NCBI GenBank assembly: GCA_036346225.1
Contig: JARFIW010001369.1
Location: 930,001-994,000, forward strand
Source: Platerodrilus igneus
Taxonomy: Eukaryota > Arthropoda > Insecta > Coleoptera > Lycidae
Length of the DNA: 64,000 bases
Direction: 5' to 3'
The notes beneath the pieces are model-generated. The model was given only the letters and a program-made list of their open reading frames with translations, ran no database searches and was not told where the DNA came from. Shown piece after piece: positions 11,591 to 21,479 of the stretch; the stretch's first letter is position 1; each line of letters begins with the position of its first letter. The position numbers were made by a program, and so were the translations under genes.

Positions 11591-13658
11591 CTCAAATTTA
11601 GACCAGGGTAGAAAATTAATTAATTACATCAAATAATTTTAATCACCGTGTATAAGGACGCTTTCTATAAAAAGAAGCAGAATTAAAATGCTCAACGTGT
11701 ATTTAATTTAATTGTTCCAAGAAACAAATAGAAATTACGTGCAAAATTTATAATAATTAATTCAATTTTTAAGTAATGGGTATTAAACAAAGGGTACAAA
11801 TAATAATTTAATATTTAAATTAGTATTCGCTAAAAATTAAAGGGTAGAAGTCAATGCCATTCATTATTATTTTAGTTGGAGTTAATTGAACCATTATTAA
11901 TAATATAATAAGCATAAAAGCCTGTGAAATCCAAGGTTAAAATACCATGAAATAAAAGCTCTGAGAATTATATTAAAACGTTAATTAGGAGCACACACCT
12001 GCGTATTTTTAAAAGTCAATTTCTGTTTAATTTGTTTGAATAAACATGAAAATTCTGCGTATATTGCAAACGGTTGGATAAACCGTAGCTTATATTAAAA
12101 TAAGAATCCACGTGGATTGAAATAACCGATAGTAAAGAGTATTGATTTGTACCACTCAGGCCAAGGTAGAAAAGGAAGGATAAAATGCTTCAAGCAGAGA
12201 CACTAATAATTAAAGGCGTGATTTGTGTAGCGTCACGAGGGCTGCGATTGGTGGAAACAAGTTGCAGATATGAGAGATGTAAACGTAACGATTTCTATAC
12301 AAAATTAATTAGTGTTCTCGGACGTGTTTGCGAGCCGTGTGAAAGTTCTTAGATTTTCAACTGGCGCGTGTGCAAATTTTGTAGAACCGCGTGCCGGACT
12401 GTCGAAAAGGGAACAGAGTATGCGAAATTCTAGAAATTGTCCGTTGCGGGACTAAACCGACGTACGGGCGGGATATTATATAAACCAGGACTTTAAACAG
12501 TTTCGCTCTCTTAGATTTTCGATTTTGATTCAATACTTTAAACAGTTTGCTCTTATATTTTGTGATTATTGAATACTTTAAAACAGTTTGCTCTTTACGT
12601 GCTACGATACAAGTTATTATACATTAGTGCACTTAGAAAAGAAGATACAAGGTAATAAAGTCTAGTTATATTTGCGAGTATTACTGTACCAATTATCGAA
12701 ATTAGTAACGATAAATGAATAAACAAAAGTAGGCAGTTTTGGGTATAGCGTGAAAGAAGTGTGAATTTCTTTGCTATTTTTCGGGGGTGTTAATAATTAA
12801 ATGTTATTCGTAATCGTGATTGGATCCACAAAACAAGATTTTGATATACTTAGATGAGTTCCTGAGAAACCCTGAAACAACTTTAGATGAATGGTGGTGT
12901 AGAAAATTTTAAAAGCGTTCAGAATCAGAAGCCGTAAACATAACCCAGTTGGAATGGTGTGATTAACAAAGGACGATGTACATTGGAGCCACGAGTGCAT
13001 TAACCTTCAGGTAACTTATGCTTTGTTGTTCGACTTTTGATGTTTTGGTGTGTGTTGAATAACTTTATAATTTGTTTGCTAAAAAATGGACAGTAGTGAA
13101 TTTGTACAAACAACAAATTTTTAATTTTAAGGTGAAATTTTCTTGTTTAAGTAGAAAGGAGTATTTAGCAGTTTATGTTCTTGATTATGATGAAAATTTG
13201 GGTCTGTCTTTAAGCTCAATTAGTTAACCTATTTGATTAACGTAAAGGGGTGGGAGATGCTCCCTTTGTACTCAGACTCAGGTCTGCAAATATTGTTAAA
13301 TTAATTAGTAGGCATCCTACAAGGACTTTAATTCTGGATGCAAATTAAAATGATGACAAATTTAATCTTGAAATTTTATGATACTGAAATTTATGCTACA
13401 ATTTAATTTTGAAATTTTAATGTATTATGAATATTGATGTAAATAGAGTTAACGTTGATGTTTGTGGTAGGAATGTGTTTGTTTTTTTATGAATGAGGAT
13501 GAAAGTTTTAACTAGGTGAGCAGCCGAGGCGGAAAGAGTAAAGAGGCGATTATCAGAAGAGATTCAACAGGGCGAGAATCACAGCAAATCTTGGTGCCAA
13601 ATTCGAGAGGTTCGAATATCTTTTTTTACTCTGGTGAGGTTTCTTGTAGGTTTCACAG

Positions 13659-13660
<2 letters not shown>
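11589..13660 (+). mobile_element. Unknown LTR-like repeat bounded by (TA)n, copy 1
   Basis: It matches 27877-30073 along its whole length in the same orientation, and both copies start and end at (TA)n. The left junction reads TACTCAAATTTAGACCAGGG and the right end reads CACAGCA. Inside is a promoter-like block: TTCTAGAA at 12428-12435, TATATAAA at 12477-12484, then an AATAAA at about 12653. Near the right end is GGTGCCAAATTCGAGAGG, which resembles a primer-binding site for Lys-tRNA, inside a short tandem unit that also contains CACAGCAA. No ORF of note. An LTR plus leader of a gypsy-type element is the best guess; a non-autonomous element that inserts in TA repeats is the alternative. Confidence 0.7.
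12428..12484 (+). promoter_or_regulatory. Candidate promoter: TTCTAGAA and TATA box (copy 1)
   Basis: TTCTAGAA, the inner palindrome of a heat-shock-factor site, sits about 40 bases upstream of TATATAAA. Copy 2 keeps the same order at 28781-28838 although the sequence between has diverged, which argues that the arrangement is a real part of the element. Confidence 0.5.

Positions 13661-13692
<32 letters not shown>
13661..13692. repeat. (AT)n microsatellite, right boundary of copy 1
   Basis: AT dinucleotide run directly after CACAGCA. Confidence 0.95.
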
Positions 13693-13695
<3 letters not shown>

Positions 13696-13974
13696 GTACA
13701 ATATGTTATACGATGTAAACCGTCCTAAGCAAATATCTTAATACTGAAGGGTGATACGAAAATTGTAAATGAAGATTCGGTTTTAGCAACCAAAAATACA
13801 TAAAAGAAACCCGTTCAGGATGTTGATCTCTGTAATCAGTATAAACCTTAAACAACAAACACGAAATGCTCATTTGTTTTTTTTTCATAATTCCAGTGAA
13901 TCGCCAATTTCTTTAAAAATAGATTTCATCGAAATGTACGGTTTGCTTGGATGTGCTATCTTTTCTTTAAAAAA

Positions 13975-13986
13975 TATTTACAACTT
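13975..13986 (+). repeat. Target-site duplication, left (RTE LINE, minus strand)
   Basis: TATTTACAACTT corresponds to TATTTACACCTT at 17047-17058, 11 of 12 identical. Confidence 0.75.
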
Positions 13987-14429
13987 CATCATCATCATCA
14001 GGTTTTCAGTCCCGGAACTGGTTAGACGCGTACCCTAATTGTTTCCTAGTCTGAACTAACCTACACATTTCCCTGAAATTTGCACAGCCTGCATCTATCA
14101 CTATCTGCGTGCGACAGTCTGATCTCGGTCTACCTCTACCTCTATCTCTGCTTGCAATATTGCAATATATCCAGTACCATTTCCCAAAAATGCCTTAAAA
14201 CATACTTCTGCCCTTCTATGTCTCCTATATTTTTTTCCCACAGATATCTTTATTCCTCTACTATTTCTGTAACCCATTTGTTATTAACTTTGTCCATCCA
14301 TGCCATCATCCTCATACATCTGAAGCACAACATTCCAGAAGGCTTCTATATCTTTCAGTCTGCTTTTCCTACTGCCCTTATTTCATAGACGTACTGTGCT
14401 GTGCTCCACACATATGCTTGAACAATTTT

Positions 14430-15233
14430 CTTCTTGTACAAGTTAAAAATTAATAGGAAGAGGGCACACTTCTGTCTTACCCCTTTCCTAATACGTTCCT
14501 GCTCTAATTCTATTACCCCTGTTTGCTCTTTGTATAAGCTATCTACTATCCGTCTATCCCTAAAACTCATTCCAATCTTTTTGAGTATTTCGAACATTTT
14601 TTTTCCATTTTACATTGTCGAATGCCTGTTCTAGATCTACAAATTCTATATACACGTTTTCCCCTTTTTCTATTGTTTTCTCCATTATCACTTTCAGAGC
14701 TAAAATAGTCTCCCGTGTACCCATGTTCCGCCTAAACCCAAATTGATCTTTTCCTAATATTTCTTCAGCTGGTTCGTTTTTGTACAATTCTAGTTATTAT
14801 TTTTGACACGTGTGCTGCCAAACTCATCGTTCGAAAATTTTCACATTTATCACCGTCTCTCTTTTTTGGTATAGTTACTATGATGTTACGATAGAAATCT
14901 TTGGGTATCTCGCCTGTCTCATAGGTTACAAATTGGAAGAGACGTTCTGTTACTGCTTGTTCAGCTGCTTTTAGAGTTTTTGCTTGCACCTTATCTGTAC
15001 CCGGTGTCTTGCCATTTTTCAGACCTTTTAATGCTAATTCAAACTCATTTCTAGGTATAGGATATCCCAAGTCATCATTTTCAATGTCTGATTCCTGTTC
15101 TAATGCGGTTAGTTCCCCTCCTGCATATAAATTCTCTATATATTCTTGCCATCTAACCACTTCCTCTATATTTTCTATAATGACGTTTCCTCCCGCGTCC
15201 CTTATATTTTTGCTATATCCCTAAAATTAAATC
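14430..15233 (-). pseudogene. RTE-type reverse transcriptase, broken
   Basis: On the minus strand: linker WQEYIENLYAG, then ELALKGLKNGKTPGTDKVQ (RT entry), VTIPKKRDGDKCENFRTMSL, ILGKDQFGFRRNMGTRE and VYIEFVDLEQAFDNVKW, with the catalytic-palm Asp as FVDLEQAFD. RKGVRQKCALFLLIFNLY normally reads GVRQGC.LSP. It then jumps straight to the C-terminal QAYVWSTAQYVYE block, so the FADD motif and several hundred bases are deleted. Frameshifts occur near 14780 and 14590. The enzyme would have copied LINE RNA at a nicked target; it cannot work here. Confidence 0.82.
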
Positions 15234-15438
15234 TAATTATCAGAAATTTTCCCGATATCTTTCAGCAATTCATTTAACTTTTTTTTCAAATCTTTCGTGG
15301 ATATTTTATTTTTTAGTTTCTCAAAGTCAAAGTGCCCTTTTCCGTTCCTTTTTTTCAAATTTTTAAATTTAAGAGCGGCCTTCATAGTTACGATGTGGTC
15401 AGTGTCTATATCTGCTTCTTGGTGGCTTCTACAGTCTT

Positions 15439-16094
15439 TTATTTGATTCCTAAACCGTTGTCTAACAAGAATGTAATGTATTTGATATCTTCGTATATCT
15501 CCTGGCATCTTCCACGTGTATCGTCTTCTGGCACGATGTTGAAATAATGTGTTTGGATAGTTAAATTGTTCTTGTCGGAAAATTCGACTAGCCTATTTCC
15601 CCTGTCATTTCTCGTGCCTAAACCAAATAAACTTACTACCGTTCCTTCCGTACCCTCACCTACCACTGCATTAAAATCCCCCGTAATTATTAAATTTTCA
15701 TGTCCTTTTACGTATCTTAGTATGTCTTCGATATCGTTGTAGATCGCATCTACCTCTTCCTCACCGTAGCTAGAGGTGGGCATGTATACATGTATACTTG
15801 CATTATTACCAGTTTAGATTCTAATCTAACCATCAGTACTCTTTCATTCTTTTGATAGTAGTTTTCTACACGTTTTTTCGTATAACTATCCCCACGCCCG
15901 AATTTTTTTTTTCTGATGCTGTATGAATTACCCTGAAGTCTCCGCTCCAAAAATTTCCCGTCCTCTGGCCACCGAACTTCGCTGATCACTACTATGTCAA
16001 ATGCTAACCTATTCATTTCAATTTTCAAGTTCTTTACCTTACCCACTTGCTTCATACTGGTGACATTCCACGCTCCGACTCGCAGAATGTTCAT
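15439..16094 (-). pseudogene. RTE-type apurinic endonuclease, broken
   Basis: It starts MNILRVGAWNVTSMKQVGKV (N-terminal Asn block), followed by LAFDIVVISEVRWP (catalytic Glu block) and QVYMYTCPP. After a frameshift near 15775 it continues MPTSSYGEEEVD, NLIITGDFNAVVGEG (D-x-N block), FGLGTRNDRGNRLVEF and RGRCQEIYEDIKYITF. The same blocks are found in the plus-strand copy at 59.75-60.34 kb. The endonuclease would nick genomic DNA to start integration. The final S-D-H block is degraded (TDH near 15390). Insect gene sets often label such ORFs craniofacial development protein 2-like; here it is clearly LINE-derived. Confidence 0.82.
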
Positions 16095-16549
16095 GTGTAG
16101 TAATCTTGAAATTTAAATTTGAATTTGGCGCCATTAGTTCCAAGCAGTTAAGATAGAGGCAGGTTATGTTATTTTTCTTGTCACTATGTTTACAGAAGAT
16201 ATGGTAAAAAGATCGTTTCTAGTTTACGGTTATGTTTGTAATTTTTTTAAATGGGAAATAGTTAATATTAAAGAAAAATCTCTGTGTTGCATTATTCTTT
16301 TAATGAAATATTAGGCCAACCTACGAATTACAACACATGACTCTTTTTTATACTTTCCGATCACATCCCCGAAGTAGTCCTCTCCCGGAGATCCTAATGA
16401 GGGACTATTTTAACTCCGGAATTTTTACCCCAGAGGATGCCATCATCTTTAATTACAATTTAAGTATGCTGTGTACTTGAGAGGTAATGTGGCAGTTTCC
16501 CGTTGCCTTCCACATCGCAGTAGTGTGTCCCAGAATGTCATACCGACCC

Positions 16550-16563
16550 CTATGGTCTCTGCC
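16550..16563 (-). repeat. Target-site duplication (nested SINE)
   Basis: CTATGGTCTCTGCC is repeated exactly at 16859-16872. In the other LINE copy the single uninterrupted version reads GGCAGAGACCATAGG near 59505, which gives the empty site. Confidence 0.93.
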
Positions 16564-16858
16564 TTACATGTGATTTTCCAATGCTCCACCCGAAATTACT
16601 ACATTGGCCAGGAAGCGAGTTTTTTTTTACCTGCAAGATTTGGAATTTCGCCGAACCCTTGCTGTTCCACGCAAAATAGGAATCTTTAACGTGCGTGACA
16701 ACACACACACGGGACCTCCATTTTACCTCTCATCCGAACGAGGGTGTATTTTTGTGAAAAATGCTCTCCTAACATTTTTCAAGCGGACCGTGTCGGGATT
16801 CGAACCCGGGACCTTGGGCGTAGTAGTCACACACATACCAACTACGCCACGGAGTCGT
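16564..16858 (-). mobile_element. tRNA-derived SINE, copy 2 (minus strand)
   Basis: On the minus strand it opens at 16858 with the tRNA-like head (box A at 16849-16838, box B at 16806-16796). The body has ACACCCTCGTTCGGATGAGA and the tail TGGCCAATGTAG and CATTGGAAAATCACATG. At 295 bp it is about as long as copy 1 (289 bp). It sits inside the 5' region of the RTE-type LINE with perfect 14-bp duplications, so it is younger than that LINE copy. Both elements lie on the minus strand. Confidence 0.92.
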
Positions 16859-17046
16859 CTATGGTCTCTGCCACGCGAAAAAGCTGCTGCCCTCTTTCGG
16901 AAACCTGTCTTAGTCTGGTTCCTCACTAAAGACCCTACTACTTTGGTTGGACCTGTAGCTTGGCTCTTAGATCACTGGAACGCGCAAGCAATTCCACCGT
17001 TCTAGTTATCTAGAACTTCTTAAAGGTTCAGGTCCATTCGGAATGG

Positions 17047-17058
17047 TATTTACACCTT
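17047..17058 (+). repeat. Target-site duplication, right (RTE LINE)
   Basis: TATTTACACCTT, partner of 13975-13986. Confidence 0.75.
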
Positions 17059-18190
17059 GCTCTACAATAGTCCGGAAAGAAAAAGCGAACATTCAATCAA
17101 ATCTAGGCATTGTTGTGTCTTTTAGCTCATAATCCGGTATAGCAAAATTACATTTCTACATCACACTTAACGTTGTTGACAAACCGTGGATAATACCGCA
17201 CAAATCTAAAGATATCCAACCATGTCTGAACGTAACTCCAGTGGATAGAAACAAAAAATATACAAATAGAAAACCTAAGTATATGTCATCATCTTCTTTC
17301 TTCATTTTCCTAAAGAATAAACATATAATTTTGTTCTTCATAATACCGGCTTGAACAGTGGGAAACGTATATATACAGCATTCGCATAATATAAAAAAGG
17401 TTGAATTACTACTTATTAAACGACCACCTGTTCTACAACGGCATGCAAATTCTGCGAAAATCGCCCCCGCTGCGTGACAACCTTGCAGAATGACACGCTG
17501 CATATTGTAACAAGTGCACAAAGCACGCTACACTATAAAGAGAAGCCACTTCAATTTAAACCGTCTGCATAACTTACAATTTAAAAAGAACGCAACAATC
17601 AAAGACAGAAATATTCTGCACGAGGATTTAAAAAACTGTATCAGTTACGAGATTGATTAAATTAGAGAAAAGTTGCGCATTTGTGGGACAAATAAAATGA
17701 CCTTAAACACTTCGGACATAATTTTTGGATTTTGATATTTTGAAAAAAGTATCTAAATTTTTGACCAATTCTTGTTTATTTCTCTAATGTTAAATAGAGC
17801 TAGAATAAAACAAAACGATTTCTAAAGCAAGTTTTTATTGAGCTATTACACGGCAGTATTCATTTCTGTAGACGACGTTTCGTATGTTGGGAGACCACCA
17901 TCAACTTCACTTTTTAAATATGACCCTAAAATTTTTACAACGGCTTGTACAGTTTTTTAATTTTAATTAAATCATAGTTGTACTCCATACTTACAATGTG
18001 TTTTAACTTTCAAGCTACTAAGCAGAAATGTTGAAACTTTAAACCATATCCATAAAATAACAATATTCTTTAATTAACAACTATAGTTTGAAATATTTAA
18101 ACATTTTAAAAATATATAAAACATATGGAAGGAAGTTAAAAAATGAAAAAGAAGAACTAGCATTCAGTATATATAAATTGTCTATTTATA
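17059..18190. other. AT-rich spacer, no gene
   Basis: The minus-strand open frame at 17521-17156 has no recognisable domain or splice signals. The only structured item noted is the ribozyme-like motif at 17871-17905. Confidence 0.4.
17871..17905 (-). ncRNA. Hammerhead-like motif (very degenerate)
   Basis: The minus strand reads GTTGATG, a short imperfect hairpin, then CGAAACGTCGTC. The GAAA and following GTC are kept, but CTGATGA has become TTGATGG and stem II is weak. The spacing and order are those of the motif at 5904. This is a suggestive relic only. Confidence 0.22.
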
Positions 18191-18756
18191 GAGTAACGAA
18201 AACTCTATTTACACAAACAACGGTTCTTTATTTTTAAACTGATTATACAAGCCTCTTCAACAACTCGTAGTTACATCGCAATTTGCTAAAAGTTCTCCTA
18301 ACAACTATTCACTTTCCGAACGAATTGATAACAGCACATTATCTTCTAAAACTACCATGCTATCTTCTAAATTACTATCGAAGCACTACAGTTAGCTATC
18401 CAAGCACTAATTAACAGTTTATATCGCCACTACAATAATTTATATCAACACCAATTTATATCGACAGTATACAGAAATTTATATCACATCTTTCAAAGCT
18501 TTAAACTAAAACATATCGTAATCAACGTTTAACCAAAACTTACTAACACATCGCGGCAATTTATATTTCATCCAATCGTTTTAATTATTTCGACAACATA
18601 CCGGAAATTATGCAAATAATATTCACGAAAGTACCTATTGTAATCTCTAATGCAAAGCCTTGTACCTGTCAATCAATAAATCTCGCCCCGCATTCAAATC
18701 TTTCGTTTACGTTTTAATGTAATTATTCTAGTCAAAGGTATACCAAAAGCGCCACA
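18191..18756 (-). mobile_element. LTR-like element, homologous to 59.05-63.89 kb
   Basis: It matches 59049-59318 and then 63625-63887 in order, showing that the 59-kb copy was split by a LINE. The better copy starts TGTAACG and ends CGTTACA, the inverted TG...CA ends of an LTR; this copy has GAGTAACG and GCGCCACA. On the minus strand an AATAAA-type signal lies close to the 3' end. There is no internal retroelement sequence beside it, so a solo LTR is likely. No target duplication was found. Confidence 0.6.
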
Positions 18757-19443
18757 ATACAGATATACACTTCTACTTGATTTTCAACATTAACTTCAGG
18801 TGTTTGATTTTAACTGTATTTTTCCTAAAATTAATTTAAGTATTTACTGTAATTATGTGACATTTAGTTAGTGTATTTTAAGATCAGTTCTTTTTTACAT
18901 TTTTTAACTTTGTTCCATATGTTTTTATATATTTGTAGGATACTTGAAAATTAATACATTGGTATGTGAAACTATAGTTGTAAGTTAAAGAATGATATTT
19001 TTTTTTCTGGGTTTGGTTTAAAGTTTTCAACATTTCAGTGTAGCAGCTTGTTAACTCCAGTTTATTGGTTTAAATACGTTTCAAATCCGTATTTCAGTCA
19101 TAGTCTGGAATTTCTTAACACAATCTAGTATTTAAAAAAAATACTCTTACAATTTCCCAAACAGTGACAAATATTTACTAACAATTACGCCGGAAAAAAA
19201 TTACTAAAACACAATTCAATAAAGAATAAAAAATTAAGAGACACTACAATTGTAAAAACTGTTCAGAAATATCACCAAAATTCTCTGAACATAACACAGA
19301 CCAACGCGATTTTTGTTTCCTGATGTCTAATGTGTGTCTTTTATATTTTTTTGGTCGCTGAAACCAAATCTGCACTTGGAATTTTTGTATCCTCCTCAGG
19401 TATTACGATATTCGTTAAAAAAGGTATACATTGAATAACATAT
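18757..19443. other. AT-rich spacer, no gene
   Basis: Nothing recognisable; between two LTR-like sequences. Confidence 0.4.
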
Positions 19444-19760
19444 TGTAACGAACGGAACGCAATCCGGTGGATGACTCATCACTGGAATGTAAACAAAGTC
19501 AATGTCTGACGAAGGTTCTAGAAATCACTGGAGAGGGCGGTTTAAAATATATAAACGCCGCGGACAGGATGAGCAGGAGCTGATATTCTAAATGCGTCTA
19601 TAAATAGATATAAAATATAAATATAGAAATAATATTTTGCTGTACAGTATATGTTGCTGGTGGACTTTACAGAATGTAGCAAAAATGTGTAAATCAACCG
19701 GATAAGTTTTGTTACGTATATGGCGAGTTTACAATAAAACCTCACAAAAAGATAATAAGT
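19444..19760 (+). mobile_element. Putative solo LTR with TATA box and heat-shock-type element
   Basis: It opens TGTAACGAACGGAACGC. A three-unit GAAGGTTCTAGAA block lies at 19511-19523, a TATATAAAC box at 19549-19557, and AATAAAACC at about 19734. The local GC-rich promoter (GCCGCGGACAGG) in AT-rich DNA and the order promoter, leader, polyadenylation signal are those of an insect LTR. The 3' boundary and target duplication are not clear, so the right coordinate is approximate. It could instead be a host promoter. Confidence 0.45.
19511..19557 (+). promoter_or_regulatory. Heat-shock-type element and TATA box
   Basis: GAA-gg-TTC-ta-GAA is a perfect alternating trimer of the nGAAn unit bound by heat shock factor, placed 25 bases upstream of TATATAAA. 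Whether it works is untested; it suggests a stress-responsive LTR promoter. Confidence 0.5.
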
Positions 19761-19886
19761 ATGTTAATCAAAAAGGCTTGTGAGTTTATTTTGGATGCAA
19801 ACTAGGAAATTAGGGTAAATTTTGAGGGCCGCATATCAATTGCGCTATAAAACTTAAGAGGATATCTCAACGGTACCTGTAATTCA

Positions 19887-20228
19887 ATGCCTTTTACAGT
19901 ACCTATGGTGTGGAGAGAACCTAATAATCATGTTACAGATTGCTATTTGTGCTTGGCTAATCTATCTGGAATTTCACTAAAATCAAAGCATAATGTACGG
20001 CCCAAACCTGCAATCAGCGCTCAGACAATTTCTTTACAGCCAGAATGTACCTTCCCCAAACTTGACGATGACATGGATACTGCTAAAGATAATATCGTTG
20101 AACCTATGGAAGAAGATACAAATCCTAATTTCCAACCATTTGATATAGGTACTTCACATTGTAACATTCGCGCAATAGTTTTACATGCATTAGTATATAA
20201 GGAAACATTTTTCAAACTTAACTGTTGA
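19887..20228 (+). pseudogene. Fragment of a repetitive arthropod protein family (MVWREP...CYLCL)
   Basis: The frame reads MPFTVPMVWREPNNHVTDCY and then CLANLSG, KSKHNVRPKPAIS and an acidic tract DDDMDTAKDNIVEPMEEDTN. I recognise the VPMVWREP-x-CY-x-CL pattern from many uncharacterised, high-copy arthropod proteins. The paired cysteines suggest a small metal-binding fold. The family normally continues; here similarity stops near 20165 and the frame ends at 20228. There is no convincing start upstream and no splice donor, so it is most likely a pseudogene piece or part of a repeat. Its function is unknown. Confidence 0.5.
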
Positions 20229-20910
20229 ATCTTAGTAAAAAATCACACAAACAATTTTACAGAAAACCGGGTAATTTATAGTTTAAATTCAGACTATGTC
20301 ATCATATTATTACAGTAAAATGCCGAAATAAATAGTAACTCACTCAAAACATTCCTTCTCAAGCAGAAATTTAAAAAAAAACTGGATTTATCCATAGAAT
20401 TTCAAATTCACTAACATCAACATATGTTTTCATGACGCATCAGTCTACAAACGTGGAATTAAAAATATTCTCATGTATAGCAATGTTACCGAAAACATTG
20501 TAAATTATCTAAAAAGACAGGAGTTGTAAATGTGTAGGAACTAAACCCCGACGCAGATATTAAGATTAAATAGTGACCGTGTAAATATTCCATTATACAT
20601 ATTTTCTCATGCACCAAGACAGCGCTTGGCCTTAACCGCACGGTTAGTACAAGTCCCTAAATTCTGAGAATTAGAACAGCACGAAAACCCACTTTCACTT
20701 ATACGGGATGTTTCGTTAACAATGGAATAACGGTAAACTGGAGACACTATAAATCAAACAATGGCCATCGAGCTAAACTTTTAATATCCGAATGTTGATG
20801 GTTTAAAAAGTTCACGGTTTTGAAGGTTATACTTATATTTCAATTTTTTGGCATTATTCTGGAAATGTTTGGGTTATCGAATTGAAAATTGGTATCTTTA
20901 TGTTTTTGAC
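20229..20910. other. No gene recognised
   Basis: AT-rich, short open frames only. Confidence 0.35.
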
Positions 20911-20964
20911 CGAAAAAAACCTCGCCTCCTGGCCAATGTGGTACTTTCGGGTGTTGATAAAATC
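20911..20964 (+). repeat. 3' tail of the tRNA-derived SINE (fragment)
   Basis: CTCGCCTCCTGGCCAATGTG followed by GTACTTTCGGGTG matches the last ~50 bases of the SINE copies (CTTCCTGGCCAATGTAG). The head and body are absent. Confidence 0.7.
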
Positions 20965-21479
20965 AAACGTGGAGGATAGCTCACGGCAATTTCTTTGATT
21001 TTTTTTATTTTATAAACTAGCGTAAATTTATCATTTGGCTGTTAAATGATTATTCTGTCAATTAGAAAAACATGACTCAAGAAAAGTGTTTACAAACTAT
21101 TAGTAATAATTCTTGTTTTTCAACGATCGTATCATTCTTAATGTGCCAGATAGTATCGAACAGAAGACAAAAACTGTTAAATTGTATAATAAATTTTGCT
21201 AAAAATACATTATTTTCGGATAGAACCTATTTCTATGTTTGTTCTCGCCATAAGCGTCAGTTGATCTCGATCCAACCTGCATGTGTGCGGTTTCACGCAT
21301 GCACCGATTATAGCAACCTAATTTAATGCAATAGCCGTATAGAACGGATTGGATTTGAGAATGCAAGCATACTAAGTGGGTTATCAAATACGGTATGGCG
21401 GCATATCAACTAATAAGACTAAGATGCTGTACCAGTAGATGTATGATCTCTCCCTTAAACTGATCTCTCCCTTTAACTT
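20965..21479. other. No gene recognised
   Basis: AT-rich. The open frame at 21072-21326 has no motif I know. Confidence 0.35.

Larger units (their letters stand above)
13987..17046 (-). mobile_element. RTE-type LINE, minus strand, with nested SINE
   Basis: It reads from 17046 down to 13987. The 5' region is homologous to 59319-59740 of the plus-strand copy; the endonuclease lies at 16094-15440, the reverse transcriptase at 15160-14430, and a degraded C-terminal region follows. The 3' end is a (GAT)n tail, seen on the plus strand as CATCATCATCATCAGG at 13987. An endonuclease opening with GAWNVTSMKQVGK and ISEVRW, no RNase H and a short trinucleotide tail fit the RTE/BovB group. Compared with the 59-kb copy it lacks the linker before RT and the FADD block. 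A SINE is inserted at 16564-16858. Target duplications of 12 bp flank the whole. Confidence 0.82.

Noticed and set aside
14080..14388. Plus-strand ORFs at 14080-15547
   Set aside because: They are antisense shadows of the minus-strand RTE-type LINE, whose motifs are clear in the other direction.
17156..17521. Minus-strand ORF of 121 codons with many Cys and a hydrophobic end
   Set aside because: No domain, no splice sites of quality, no signal of codon bias; probably chance.
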